Shown in pieces: positions 1 through 6,727 of a stretch of 13,528 bases of DNA (the stretch's first letter is position 1; each line of letters starts with the position of its first letter). Origin of the DNA: an uncultured Collinsella sp. (lineage in GTDB: Bacteria; Actinomycetota; Coriobacteriia; Coriobacteriales; Coriobacteriaceae); the NCBI GenBank assembly GCA_902465425.1, contig CABQNA010000021.1:1-13528 (forward strand), in the 5' to 3' direction. The position numbers and the translations under genes were made by a program. Below the pieces are notes generated by a model that had not been told where the DNA came from, ran no database searches, and worked only from the letters and a program-made list of their open reading frames with translations.

Positions 1-5
1 TAGAA

Positions 6-35
6 GGGGGAGGCCTCGCGGCCTCCCCCTTTTTT
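6..35 (+). terminator. Rho-independent terminator of an upstream gene
   Basis: A perfect 10-bp GC-rich stem (positions 6-15 paired with 20-29, tetraloop TCGC) is followed by six T residues at 30-35. This is a textbook intrinsic terminator for a plus-strand gene whose body lies before the window. The TAG at positions 1-3 could be the stop codon of that gene, but its frame cannot be checked. The terminator isolates coaE from upstream transcription, so coaE probably has its own promoter in 36-158. Confidence 0.93.
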
Positions 36-102
36 GCGTTATATACACGTTGTGCTTTGGGACCTAGCTTCCCCGTATGCGCTCTTACTGTTTGGCTGTT
101 TT

Positions 103-133
103 TTGAGTCCATCTAGTTTATTTGAGCGATAAT
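103..133 (+). promoter_or_regulatory. Candidate promoter for coaE and the downstream transglycosylase
   Basis: The roughly 120 bases between the upstream terminator and coaE hold no gene and are AT-richer than the surrounding coding sequence. TTGAGT (103-108) and GATAAT (128-133) resemble -35 and -10 hexamers, but the 19-bp spacer is longer than optimal. The -10 lies inside an imperfect inverted repeat, GCGA...TCGC, at 126-140. A second TA-rich stretch at about 40-46 (TATATAC) could be an alternative -10. The placement is tentative. Confidence 0.3.
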
Positions 134-161
134 TACTCGCATTGGCGTTAGGGAGGGCTTG

Positions 162-803
162 ATGTTTACCGTATTTGTCTTGGGCAATATTGCTTCGGGT
201 AAGTCGACTGCCTGCCGCTATTTCGAATCTCGTGGCGCTATGCTTATCGATCTGGATGAGCTTGCAAAATCGCTGTATGTGCCGGGCTCTAATATCGTTA
301 ATGCTCTCGCGGATGAATTCGGTTGGGACATTTTGGATGAGGAAGGCGGCATTCGCCGCAGCATCCTCGCCTCTCGAGCTTTCGCTTCTCCTGATTCGGT
401 CGCACGGCTCAATGGCATTGTGCATCCCGTTCTGATTGAACAGCTTTCGCTTAGGATTCTCGATCCGGTTTGTTGTACGGTTTCATCACCCCGTTACCCC
501 TTTGCGGTGGTTGAGGTTTCTGCTCCGACTGGTTTTGAGGATGCATTTGGCTTGGCTGATGAAATTCTGGTCATTAGCGCCCCTTTGTCAGTTCGTCGCG
601 AGCGCGCTATTCAACGTGGCATGGAACCATCTGATTTCGATGCCCGTTCTGCTTGCCAGCCCGATGAGTCTGCGCTGTGCAATCTCGCTACAACGGTGAT
701 TGATAATTCGGCAGCCGATGATTCGCTCTTTGAGCAGCTTGACTCATGGCTTGCATGCCACGGGTTTATAGATACTCCGGATAAGGAGGAGGCCGATGCC
801 TAA
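162..803 (+). CDS. coaE: Dephospho-CoA kinase CoaE
   Basis: This cytoplasmic enzyme phosphorylates the ribose 3'-OH of dephospho-CoA with ATP, the last step of coenzyme A synthesis. The protein has 213 residues, close to the usual ~200. It shows a P-loop GNIASGKS (residues 8-15), an acidic IDLDELAK stretch (29-36) where the family has its DAD motif, the conserved LNGIVHP segment (83-89), and a C-terminal ATTVIDNSA motif typical of the end of CoaE. The family PLLFE motif is diverged to PTGFE (122-126). ATG at 162 is chosen over the in-frame TTG at 159 because the ribosome binding site GGGAGG (151-156) sits 5 bases before the ATG and would nearly touch the TTG. The gene overlaps the next by 8 bases, implying co-transcription and translational coupling. 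The family call is firm. Several family positions are diverged, so activity is inferred. Confidence 0.93.
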   Translation: MFTVFVLGNIASGKSTACRYFESRGAMLIDLDELAKSLYVPGSNIVNALADEFGWDILDEEGGIRRSILASRAFASPDSVARLNGIVHPVLIEQLSLRILDPVCCTVSSPRYPFAVVEVSAPTGFEDAFGLADEILVISAPLSVRRERAIQRGMEPSDFDARSACQPDESALCNLATTVIDNSAADDSLFEQLDSWLACHGFIDTPDKEEADA

Positions 804-1377
804 GGCACGTTTCTTTACGTGGTATCGCGTGGCGCCACTTGCCGTTGTGTTCGTCTTCGGCCTTATTTCGCTCGTCTACTCGTGTGCCCCTGCCGCTTTC
901 TTTAAGCCGCTGTATCCGATTGACTACGAGGTGTATGTAAAGCAATCCAGTATTTCGCATAATCTGGATCCGTATCTGGTGTGCGCTGTCATTAAGTCGG
1001 AATCGAATTGGGACCCCGAGGCCGAGTCGAATCAGGGTGCTCAGGGATTGATGCAGCTGATGCCCGAGACTGCCCAGGATATGATCGCCAAGGGCCTTGT
1101 CGACGGAGGGGAGTATTCGGCCGACAATCTTAACGATCCGGCTACGAATATCGAGTTTGGCTGCGCATACCTCTCGTATCTTCTCGCCTATTTCAACGGG
1201 TCGACGGATAGTGCCATCGCCGCCTATAACGCCGGTATGGGCAATGTCGACGGATGGGCGCAGCAGAACACGTCACTCCATAATGCGATTACCTTCCCTG
1301 AAACTCAGGCTTATCTGATTCGCGTCAATAATGCCTGGGTTCGATATAAGACTCTCTATCCCGATCGGTTCGTATAG
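796..1377 (+). CDS. Membrane-anchored SLT-family lytic transglycosylase
   Basis: The 193-residue protein should cleave the MurNAc-GlcNAc bond of peptidoglycan, forming 1,6-anhydroMurNAc ends, on the outer face of the membrane. Residues 1-11 are basic and followed by a hydrophobic segment (about 12-30) that acts as a signal anchor. The cysteine at 30 (VYSC) is a poor lipobox, so a lipoprotein is unlikely. The Slt70-type catalytic domain spans about 46-190. It contains the catalytic glutamate E69 in VIKSES, the GLMQLMPETA motif (84-93) and AYNAG (143-147), all hallmarks of the goose-lysozyme-like SLT fold. A strong AGGAGG (784-789) stands 6 bases before the ATG and lies inside the end of coaE, whose stop is 8 bases into this gene. 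There is no LysM or other wall-binding domain. The domain is certain. Its role (growth, spore-independent remodelling or secretion) cannot be told from sequence. Confidence 0.93.
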   Translation: MPKARFFTWYRVAPLAVVFVFGLISLVYSCAPAAFFKPLYPIDYEVYVKQSSISHNLDPYLVCAVIKSESNWDPEAESNQGAQGLMQLMPETAQDMIAKGLVDGGEYSADNLNDPATNIEFGCAYLSYLLAYFNGSTDSAIAAYNAGMGNVDGWAQQNTSLHNAITFPETQAYLIRVNNAWVRYKTLYPDRFV

Positions 1378-1403
1378 GACTAAGCCCGCCGCCCGCGTAT
1401 ACT
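1376..1403 (+). promoter_or_regulatory. Candidate uvrB promoter
   Basis: TATACT at 1398-1403 matches five of six bases of the -10 consensus. A weak -35 candidate, AGGACT (1376-1381), lies 16 bases upstream and overlaps the stop codon of the transglycosylase gene. The predicted transcription start at about 1410 would give a ~19-base leader before the ATG at 1429, which also argues against the earlier in-frame ATG at 1408. I found no LexA-box-like sequence here. Confidence 0.45.
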
Positions 1404-1428
1404 GCAGATGTATGAGTTAGGAGTATCC

Positions 1429-3669
1429 ATGGCGGAATTTGAAGTAGAACGCGTTGGTGGTGAACTTAAGCGCTTTGGCGTTGAGGGCGCTGATGTGCCG
1501 TTTAAGGTCGTGTCTCCATACGAGCCCGCTGGTTCCCAGCCTAAGGCCATTGAGTCACTTGTGCGGGGCGTGAGGGACGGAGACCGCTATCAGGTTTTGC
1601 TGGGTGTGACTGGTTCGGGTAAGACTTTTACGATGGCCAAGACTATTGAGGCCCTGGGGAAGCCGACGCTGGTCATGGCTCCCAATAAAACGCTTGCCGC
1701 TCAGCTCGCAAGCGAGCTCAAAGAGTTCTTTCCCAATAACGCTGTGGTCTACTTCGTCTCGTACTACGACTACTATCAGCCCGAGGCGTATGTGCCGCAA
1801 AGCGATACATATATCGAGAAAGACTCCTCGATTAACGAAGAGGTCGAGATGCTGCGTCATCAGGCGACCGCGTCACTGCTCTCTCGACGTGATGTGATCG
1901 TTGTCGCATCGGTCTCGTGTATCTATGGCATTGGCTCTCCTGAGGACTATGCGGGTCTGGCTCCAAACGTCGACAAGAAGGTGCCGCTCGAGCGCGATGA
2001 CTTTATCCATGCACTTATCGACATTCAATATGATCGCAATGACTATGACCTGGCACGTGGCACGTTCCGCGTGCGCGGCGATGTTGTTGACGTGTATCCG
2101 CCTTATGCCGAGCATCCGTTGCGGTTTGAGTTCTTTGGCGACGAGGTCGAGCTGATTGCCGAGATCGATGAGGTCACCGGTGAGATGCTTCGTGAGTACG
2201 AGGCCATTCCCGTATGGCCGGCATCGCACTACGTGACCGAGAAGCCGAAGGTCAAGGCGGCTCTGAAATCGATCAGCGAAGAGTGCGAGAAGCGCGTGGC
2301 GGAGCTCAAGGCGACCGACAAGTTGCTCGAGGCGCAGCGTCTGCAGCAGCGTACCGATTATGATCTTGAGATGCTCGAGACGATGGGCTTTTGCAACGGC
2401 ATCGAGAACTACTCGCGTCATCTGGACGGTCGCAAGCCGGGTGAGCCGCCGTTTACCCTAATCGATTACTTTCCCAAGGATATGCTCTGCATCATCGATG
2501 AGAGCCATGTGACGGTGCCGCAGATTCGTGGCATGCACGAAGGTGACCGCTCGCGTAAGGTGACGCTGGTGGAACATGGTTTTCGCCTGCCCTCGGCGCT
2601 CGATAACCGCCCGCTTCGTTTCGATGAGTTTGAAGCAAGGATACCCCAGTTTATCTATGTTTCGGCCACGCCGGGCGACTACGAGCTGCGGGTGAGCCAA
2701 AACGACGTGGAGCAGATTATTCGTCCGACCGGCCTTCTCGACCCCAAGATTGACGTGCGTCCAGTTCGCGGCCAGATTGACGATCTTGAGGACGAGATTC
2801 GCGAGCGCGTTGCCCGCAAGGAGCGCGTGCTGGTGACCACGTTGACCAAGCGCATGGCCGAGGACCTGACCGACCATCTGCTCGACGCGGGCATTAAGGT
2901 CAATTACATGCACTCTGATACGGCGACAATGGACCGTGTCGAGATCCTGCGAACGCTGCGCGAGGGCAAGATCGATGTTCTCGTTGGCATCAACCTGCTT
3001 CGCGAGGGCTTGGATCTTCCCGAGGTCTCACTGGTGGCAATTCTCGATGCCGATAAGGAAGGCTTCTTGCGCAACCGTCGTTCGCTGATTCAGACGATTG
3101 GCCGTGCGGCCCGTAACGCCGATGGCGAAGTCATCATGTATGCAGACGTTGTGACCGATTCGATGAAAGAGGCCATCGAGGAGACGCAGCGCCGTCGCGA
3201 GATTCAGATGGCATATAACGAAGAACATGGCATTGTGCCCAAGACGGTGCGCAAGGCCATCAACGACATCTCAAGTTTTATTGCCGAGGCCGAAAAAACT
3301 GTGGGCTCCAAGGGACGCTCGAAGGGCGACTCTCTTGGCCATGGCGCATTCTATACGCCCGATGAGTCGGGCGAGGGCGGTGTGCCGGAAACGGTGGCGC
3401 TCGAGCAGACGCTTGCGGAGCAGTTGGAAGAACTGCCACATGACGAGCTTGTGCGGATCGTCGAAACCATGGAAGAGGATATGCGTAACGCTTCTGCCGC
3501 TATGGACTTTGAGGAGGCGGCGCGCCTGCGCGATGCTGTCGTTCAGATTCGGGCGATGCTCGAGGGTGCGTCTGAGGACGAGACGATCGAGCGCTTACGT
3601 TCGCAGGCCCGCAAGGGTTCCACTTTCGCATCGGGCAGAAAACGCCAGGGTGCACGGTTTAAGAAATAG
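1429..3669 (+). CDS. uvrB: UvrABC excinuclease subunit B
   Basis: UvrB is the central helicase-like ATPase of nucleotide excision repair. It is loaded by UvrA at damage, verifies the lesion with its beta-hairpin and recruits UvrC. From the ATG at 1429 the protein has 746 residues. Visible motifs are Walker A GVTGSGKT (59-66), the beta-hairpin beginning YYDYYQPEAYVP (112-123), the DEAD-like box IDESH (356-360), the YVSATPGDYE segment (about 410-419), helicase motif VI QTIGRAARN (555-563), and a C-terminal UVR motif (about 674-710, including MDFEEAARLRD) that contacts UvrC. AGGAG at 1419-1423 lies 5 bases before this ATG, and the ATG at 1408 lacks such a site. The protein is longer than the ~660-675 residues usual elsewhere because of a glycine/serine-rich linker (about 624-655) before the UVR motif and a basic tail ending RKRQGARFKK. 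The identification is essentially certain. Confidence 0.98.
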   Translation: MAEFEVERVGGELKRFGVEGADVPFKVVSPYEPAGSQPKAIESLVRGVRDGDRYQVLLGVTGSGKTFTMAKTIEALGKPTLVMAPNKTLAAQLASELKEFFPNNAVVYFVSYYDYYQPEAYVPQSDTYIEKDSSINEEVEMLRHQATASLLSRRDVIVVASVSCIYGIGSPEDYAGLAPNVDKKVPLERDDFIHALIDIQYDRNDYDLARGTFRVRGDVVDVYPPYAEHPLRFEFFGDEVELIAEIDEVTGEMLREYEAIPVWPASHYVTEKPKVKAALKSISEECEKRVAELKATDKLLEAQRLQQRTDYDLEMLETMGFCNGIENYSRHLDGRKPGEPPFTLIDYFPKDMLCIIDESHVTVPQIRGMHEGDRSRKVTLVEHGFRLPSALDNRPLRFDEFEARIPQFIYVSATPGDYELRVSQNDVEQIIRPTGLLDPKIDVRPVRGQIDDLEDEIRERVARKERVLVTTLTKRMAEDLTDHLLDAGIKVNYMHSDTATMDRVEILRTLREGKIDVLVGINLLREGLDLPEVSLVAILDADKEGFLRNRRSLIQTIGRAARNADGEVIMYADVVTDSMKEAIEETQRRREIQMAYNEEHGIVPKTVRKAINDISSFIAEAEKTVGSKGRSKGDSLGHGAFYTPDESGEGGVPETVALEQTLAEQLEELPHDELVRIVETMEEDMRNASAAMDFEEAARLRDAVVQIRAMLEGASEDETIERLRSQARKGSTFASGRKRQGARFKK

Positions 3670-3672
3670 CGA

Positions 3673-3715
3673 ACAGGCCCCGAGTTCCCTGTGGAGCTCG
3701 GGGCCTGTGTCTTTT
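3673..3715 (+). terminator. uvrB transcription terminator (possibly bidirectional)
   Basis: A perfect 12-bp stem pairs 3673-3684 with 3697-3708. It extends inward through a GT wobble and three more pairs to a CTGT loop at 3689-3692. TGTCTTTT follows at 3709-3715 and ends in four T residues. It starts 4 bases after the uvrB stop, in the convergent gap with the minus-strand FAD dehydrogenase. Read on the other strand the tail (TTCGCTATTTCTT) is only moderately T-rich, so termination of the minus-strand operon here is possible but weaker. Confidence 0.85.
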
Positions 3716-3734
3716 GCGCGCTGGAATTCGTGCG

Positions 3735-5375
3735 TTAGAGGTCTGCGATCAGGGCTTCAGCACAACGGATGCCGTCGGTGGCCGCGCTCATGATGCCGCC
3801 GGCATATCCAGCTCCCTCACCGCAAGGGTAGAGGCCCGGGGTCGACACGGCATGGCACGTTCGGTCTCGAGTGACAGTGACCGGTGAGCTCGAACGAGTC
3901 TCCACGCCGGTAAGAACGGCATCGGGGCGGTCGTAGCCTCGTAGCTTTTTTCCGAGTAGGGGAAGTCCCAGGCGGAGCGACTCGACGATATGCTGCGGCA
4001 GGGCTTCGTCAATTGCCGTCCAGGTCACACCGAGCGGATAGGTGGGCTTTACCTTTCCGGGCGCCTTGCTGGCGCGTCCTTCGAGGAAATCTCCGACGAG
4101 TTGTGCCGGTGCGTTCCAGTTGGAACCGCCCAGGCGATAGGCGGCCGCCTCGCAGGCACGCTGGAGCTCGATGCCGGCGAGCGGGTCATCGTTGGGAAGG
4201 TCCTCAGGCGTGACGTTAACGAGCAGGGCGGCATTTGCGTTGCGTCCGTCGCGGGCATTGAGACTGGCCCCGTTGACGCACAGATGGCACGGTTCTGAAG
4301 AGGCGGCAACAACCTGTCCGCCGGGGCACATGCAAAACGAGAACACGCTGCGGCCGTTGGGAAGATGGGCAACAAGTTTGTAGGGGGCCGCCCCGAGCGC
4401 TGGATGTCCCGCCGAGGCTCCATATTGGGCTCTGTTGATGTCGCGTTGCGGATGTTCGATGCGAACGCCCATGGCAAAGGTCTTTTGCGCGAGGGCCACG
4501 TTGTGGTCCTTAAGGAGCTCAAAAATATCGCGAGCAGAATGCCCGCAGGCGAGGATGAGGTGCTTTGTCTCGATTGGCTCGTAAGCGGCGTCTTGGGACG
4601 ATTGGACATCAATACCGGTGATGGCGCCAGACGCGTCGATGCGAATGTCGCCGAGCTTCGTTCGATAACGGACGACACCTCCGAGCTGCTCGATGCGCTG
4701 GGATATAGCGGTGACAACCTTGGGAAGGATGTCGGAGCCAATGTGCGGCTTGGCATCCCACAGAATATCGCGGGGCGCACCCGCCTCGACGAAGGTTTCG
4801 AGGATAAGGCGATGGGCGGGATTTTTTGTTCCCGTATTGAGCTTGCCGTCCGAGAAGGTCCCCGCGCCGCCCAGACCAAACTGAATATTGCTCTCGGGGT
4901 CGAGGATGCGCTCCTTTAGAAAGAGGTCGATCGCCTGCGAGCGGCGAAATGCCGGGTCGCCGCGCTCGATAAGCAAGGGCTTAAGACCTGCTTTGGCGAG
5001 CGTGAGCGCAGCGAAAAGGCCGGCGCATCCGGCGCCGACAACGACAGGGCGTTCTTGAGGTGCGTCGGAGACGGGGGAGGGGAATGAAGGCTCATCGTCT
5101 TCTATCGCGCGTACGCGCGAGCGGTCACGCTCGGCAACGCTGTCGACCGCTTCTCGCTCGAGGTGGGGACTAGTCAGCTCAACACGAAAGCTCAGGATAA
5201 AATGGACGTCTCGTTTTTTGCGAGCGTCGATTGACTTGCGGTGGAGCTCGATGGACTTGATCTCGGAGTCCTTGCAACGTAGGATGCGCTTGGCGACTCG
5301 CTTGCCAACAATGAGGCAGGCATTTTCATCGCCGGCTTCATCGAGCGACGCGTTGACTTGGGTGATTTCGATCAT
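3735..5375 (-). CDS. COG2509-family NAD(P)/FAD-dependent dehydrogenase
   Basis: This 546-residue predicted cytoplasmic flavoprotein belongs to the poorly characterised COG2509 'FAD-dependent dehydrogenase' family. The true substrate is unknown. Residues 1-70 form the small N-terminal domain typical of the family, with a GKRVAKRILRCKD segment. A charged, proline-rich linker (about 71-108) leads to the Rossmann FAD motif GAGCAG (114-119), with the ribose-binding acidic residue E137. GLGGAGTFSDGKLNTGTK (167-184) is the family signature. The C-terminal YPCGEGAGYAGGIMSAATDG stretch closes the FAD site and ends just before the stop. The start at 5375 is chosen because the minus strand carries AAGGAG 6 bases upstream and the family begins near MIEITQVN. 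The open frame extends 41 codons further but overlaps the previous gene and a hairpin. It is last in the minus-strand block, with a leader containing a -10 box and a terminator-like hairpin. Confidence 0.9.
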   Translation of the reverse strand: MIEITQVNASLDEAGDENACLIVGKRVAKRILRCKDSEIKSIELHRKSIDARKKRDVHFILSFRVELTSPHLEREAVDSVAERDRSRVRAIEDDEPSFPSPVSDAPQERPVVVGAGCAGLFAALTLAKAGLKPLLIERGDPAFRRSQAIDLFLKERILDPESNIQFGLGGAGTFSDGKLNTGTKNPAHRLILETFVEAGAPRDILWDAKPHIGSDILPKVVTAISQRIEQLGGVVRYRTKLGDIRIDASGAITGIDVQSSQDAAYEPIETKHLILACGHSARDIFELLKDHNVALAQKTFAMGVRIEHPQRDINRAQYGASAGHPALGAAPYKLVAHLPNGRSVFSFCMCPGGQVVAASSEPCHLCVNGASLNARDGRNANAALLVNVTPEDLPNDDPLAGIELQRACEAAAYRLGGSNWNAPAQLVGDFLEGRASKAPGKVKPTYPLGVTWTAIDEALPQHIVESLRLGLPLLGKKLRGYDRPDAVLTGVETRSSSPVTVTRDRTCHAVSTPGLYPCGEGAGYAGGIMSAATDGIRCAEALIADL

Positions 5376-5393
5376 CGAGGTCTCCTTAGAGGC

Positions 5394-5425
5394 AAGAAAG
5401 AGGCCGTCCGGTATCCCAGACGGCC
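5394..5425 (-). terminator. Hairpin with T-rich tail in the baiN-like/COG2509 gap
   Basis: On the minus strand GGCCGTC pairs with GACGGCC (5425-5419 with 5408-5402). After one mismatch, two further GC pairs close on a 4-base loop. TCTTTCTT follows at 5401-5394. The shape is that of a modest intrinsic terminator for the mrp/baiN-like transcript. It also lies between the TATAAT at 5445-5440 and the ribosome binding site of the COG2509 gene, so it would be in that gene's leader and could act as an attenuator. The T tract is interrupted, which suggests partial termination. Confidence 0.55.
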
Positions 5426-5439
5426 CGAATGCGTTTTTG

Positions 5440-5445
5440 ATTATA
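5440..5445 (-). promoter_or_regulatory. Perfect -10 box upstream of the COG2509 dehydrogenase
   Basis: The minus strand reads TATAAT at 5445-5440, about 10 bases after the stop of the preceding gene. No good -35 hexamer is seen 16-18 bases upstream, and there is no extended TGn motif, so promoter strength is uncertain. A start near 5433 would give a leader of about 57 bases that contains the hairpin at 5425-5402 and then the AAGGAG site before the ATG at 5375. Confidence 0.4.
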
Positions 5446-5455
5446 GACTGCGCGG

Positions 5456-6727
5456 CTACAAGCTGCTTGCAGCGCGAATGCCCGAGAGCCAGGCCCACGC
5501 AAGGTTAAAGCCTCCGCAATCGGCGTCGATGTCGAGCGCTTCGCCGCAGACGTAAAGCGGGGCGTCGACAACGCTGCGCGCGCGTAGACTGGGTGTTGAG
5601 ATGCTCTCGACAGATACGCCACCACGCGTGACCTGCGCCGAGCGCTCCTCGGCTGTTCCCTCGACGAGCAACTTAAAGTGCTTGAGGATCGAGACCAGGT
5701 GGATGACATCGTTGGAGCCTGGATGGCACTGCTCGAACGCTGTACAGACGACGCGGGAGAGTTGCGGGGCGAGCATGCCGTCGAGCCAACGGGGATCGCG
5801 GGGCGAAAAGCCGCCGAGCAGCTTAACGCGCCGGTTGAGCATATCGAGCAGCTCGTCTTTAGAGAGGTCGGGGAAAACGTCGAGCAGGATCGTATCGCCG
5901 CGCTGGATACGACGGGAGAGGTTGAAGACAGCGACGCCCGAGATGCCGAAGGCTCGAAACAGTACTTCACCGTCTTCGTGCCAGAGCTCACTATGGTTGC
6001 GGGTGAGCGTCAAGCGGGCGCGGACGCGCAGACCATCCAACGTCTTGAGTGCCGCCCGATCGCCAACGACCGTTGCCGATACGGGGCAGAGGATGGGGCG
6101 CAGCGAAGTGAGGGGGAGGCTAAACGTATCGGCGATACCGGTGGGGTTGCCGCCCGTGGCGATAATTACGGTATGTGCCTGCAGGGCCTCGTTCTTGCGA
6201 GGGACATCGGCGAGCGCTTTCCGAAGCGAGCGGAGCTCCGATTTTCGGTCGTCGTGCTTTTTTGCCTTGAGCGCCCGCGCTGGACGGTCTATTTGGAGTG
6301 CCCAGCCTTCGGAAGCTTTGTGCGCCGAGGCAACGTTGGCTCCGCAGATTAAGGTGATACCTAGGCGGTCGCAAACGTTGAGAAGCGCGCCGCGCACCGA
6401 TTCTGCGCGAAGGGAGCGCGGGTACAGCCGGCCTTCCTCGGAGGTTGTCATGATGCCCAGCGAGGAGAAGAAACCCATAAGCTCTTGTTCGGGCTGGGGG
6501 CCCATGACGGATTCGACGAATACGGGGTGGTTATACCGCTGAGGATCAATCGATTCGTTGGAGAGGTTGCAGCGGCCGTTACCGGTCGCAAGAAGCTTAA
6601 GGCCGCAGGCGACATCGCGCTCAACGATGCAGACGCTTTTGCCAGCACGTGCGGCCGTAATGGCGGCGGCGAGGCCTGAAGCCCCGCCGCCGATTACCAG
6701 GACGTCATAGAAGGCGCTCGTGTTCAC
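5456..6727 (-). CDS. BaiN/HI0933 (YhiN)-family flavoprotein
   Basis: The 423-residue protein belongs to the HI0933/YhiN/BaiN (COG2081) family of FAD-binding oxidoreductases. One member has been linked to bile-acid dehydroxylation, but substrates are mostly unknown and no bile-acid context is visible here. Residues 13-18 (GGGASG) form the FAD Rossmann loop and E36 ends the second strand. LLATGNGRCN (45-54) is the family signature. The C-terminal TRGGVSVESI and YVCGEALDIDADCGGFNLAWAWLSG segments complete the fold. Two oddities are seen: a charged, lysine/arginine-rich insertion (about 149-183), and a short segment after ATGG (190-193) that lacks the usual GSTGDG motif. The GTG start at 6727 directly follows the mrp TAA, with GAGG 5 bases upstream inside mrp, indicating translational coupling. 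The family call is strong and the function open. Confidence 0.9.
   Translation of the reverse strand: MNTSAFYDVLVIGGGASGLAAAITAARAGKSVCIVERDVACGLKLLATGNGRCNLSNESIDPQRYNHPVFVESVMGPQPEQELMGFFSSLGIMTTSEEGRLYPRSLRAESVRGALLNVCDRLGITLICGANVASAHKASEGWALQIDRPARALKAKKHDDRKSELRSLRKALADVPRKNEALQAHTVIIATGGNPTGIADTFSLPLTSLRPILCPVSATVVGDRAALKTLDGLRVRARLTLTRNHSELWHEDGEVLFRAFGISGVAVFNLSRRIQRGDTILLDVFPDLSKDELLDMLNRRVKLLGGFSPRDPRWLDGMLAPQLSRVVCTAFEQCHPGSNDVIHLVSILKHFKLLVEGTAEERSAQVTRGGVSVESISTPSLRARSVVDAPLYVCGEALDIDADCGGFNLAWAWLSGIRAASSL

Noticed and set aside
39..425. 128-codon minus-strand frame over the start of coaE
   Set aside because: It has no ribosome binding site or domain and overlaps the well-supported coaE gene.
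1408..1428. Upstream in-frame ATG of uvrB
   Set aside because: It sits at the predicted transcription start and has no ribosome binding site. The ATG at 1429 has AGGAG at proper distance.
3227..3793. 188-codon plus-strand frame across the uvrB end
   Set aside because: It is arginine-rich out-of-frame reading of uvrB that runs through the terminator hairpin.
4049..4879. 276-codon minus-strand frame within the COG2509 gene
   Set aside because: It is an out-of-frame shadow with low-complexity serine/arginine/proline content, while the other frame carries the FAD motifs.
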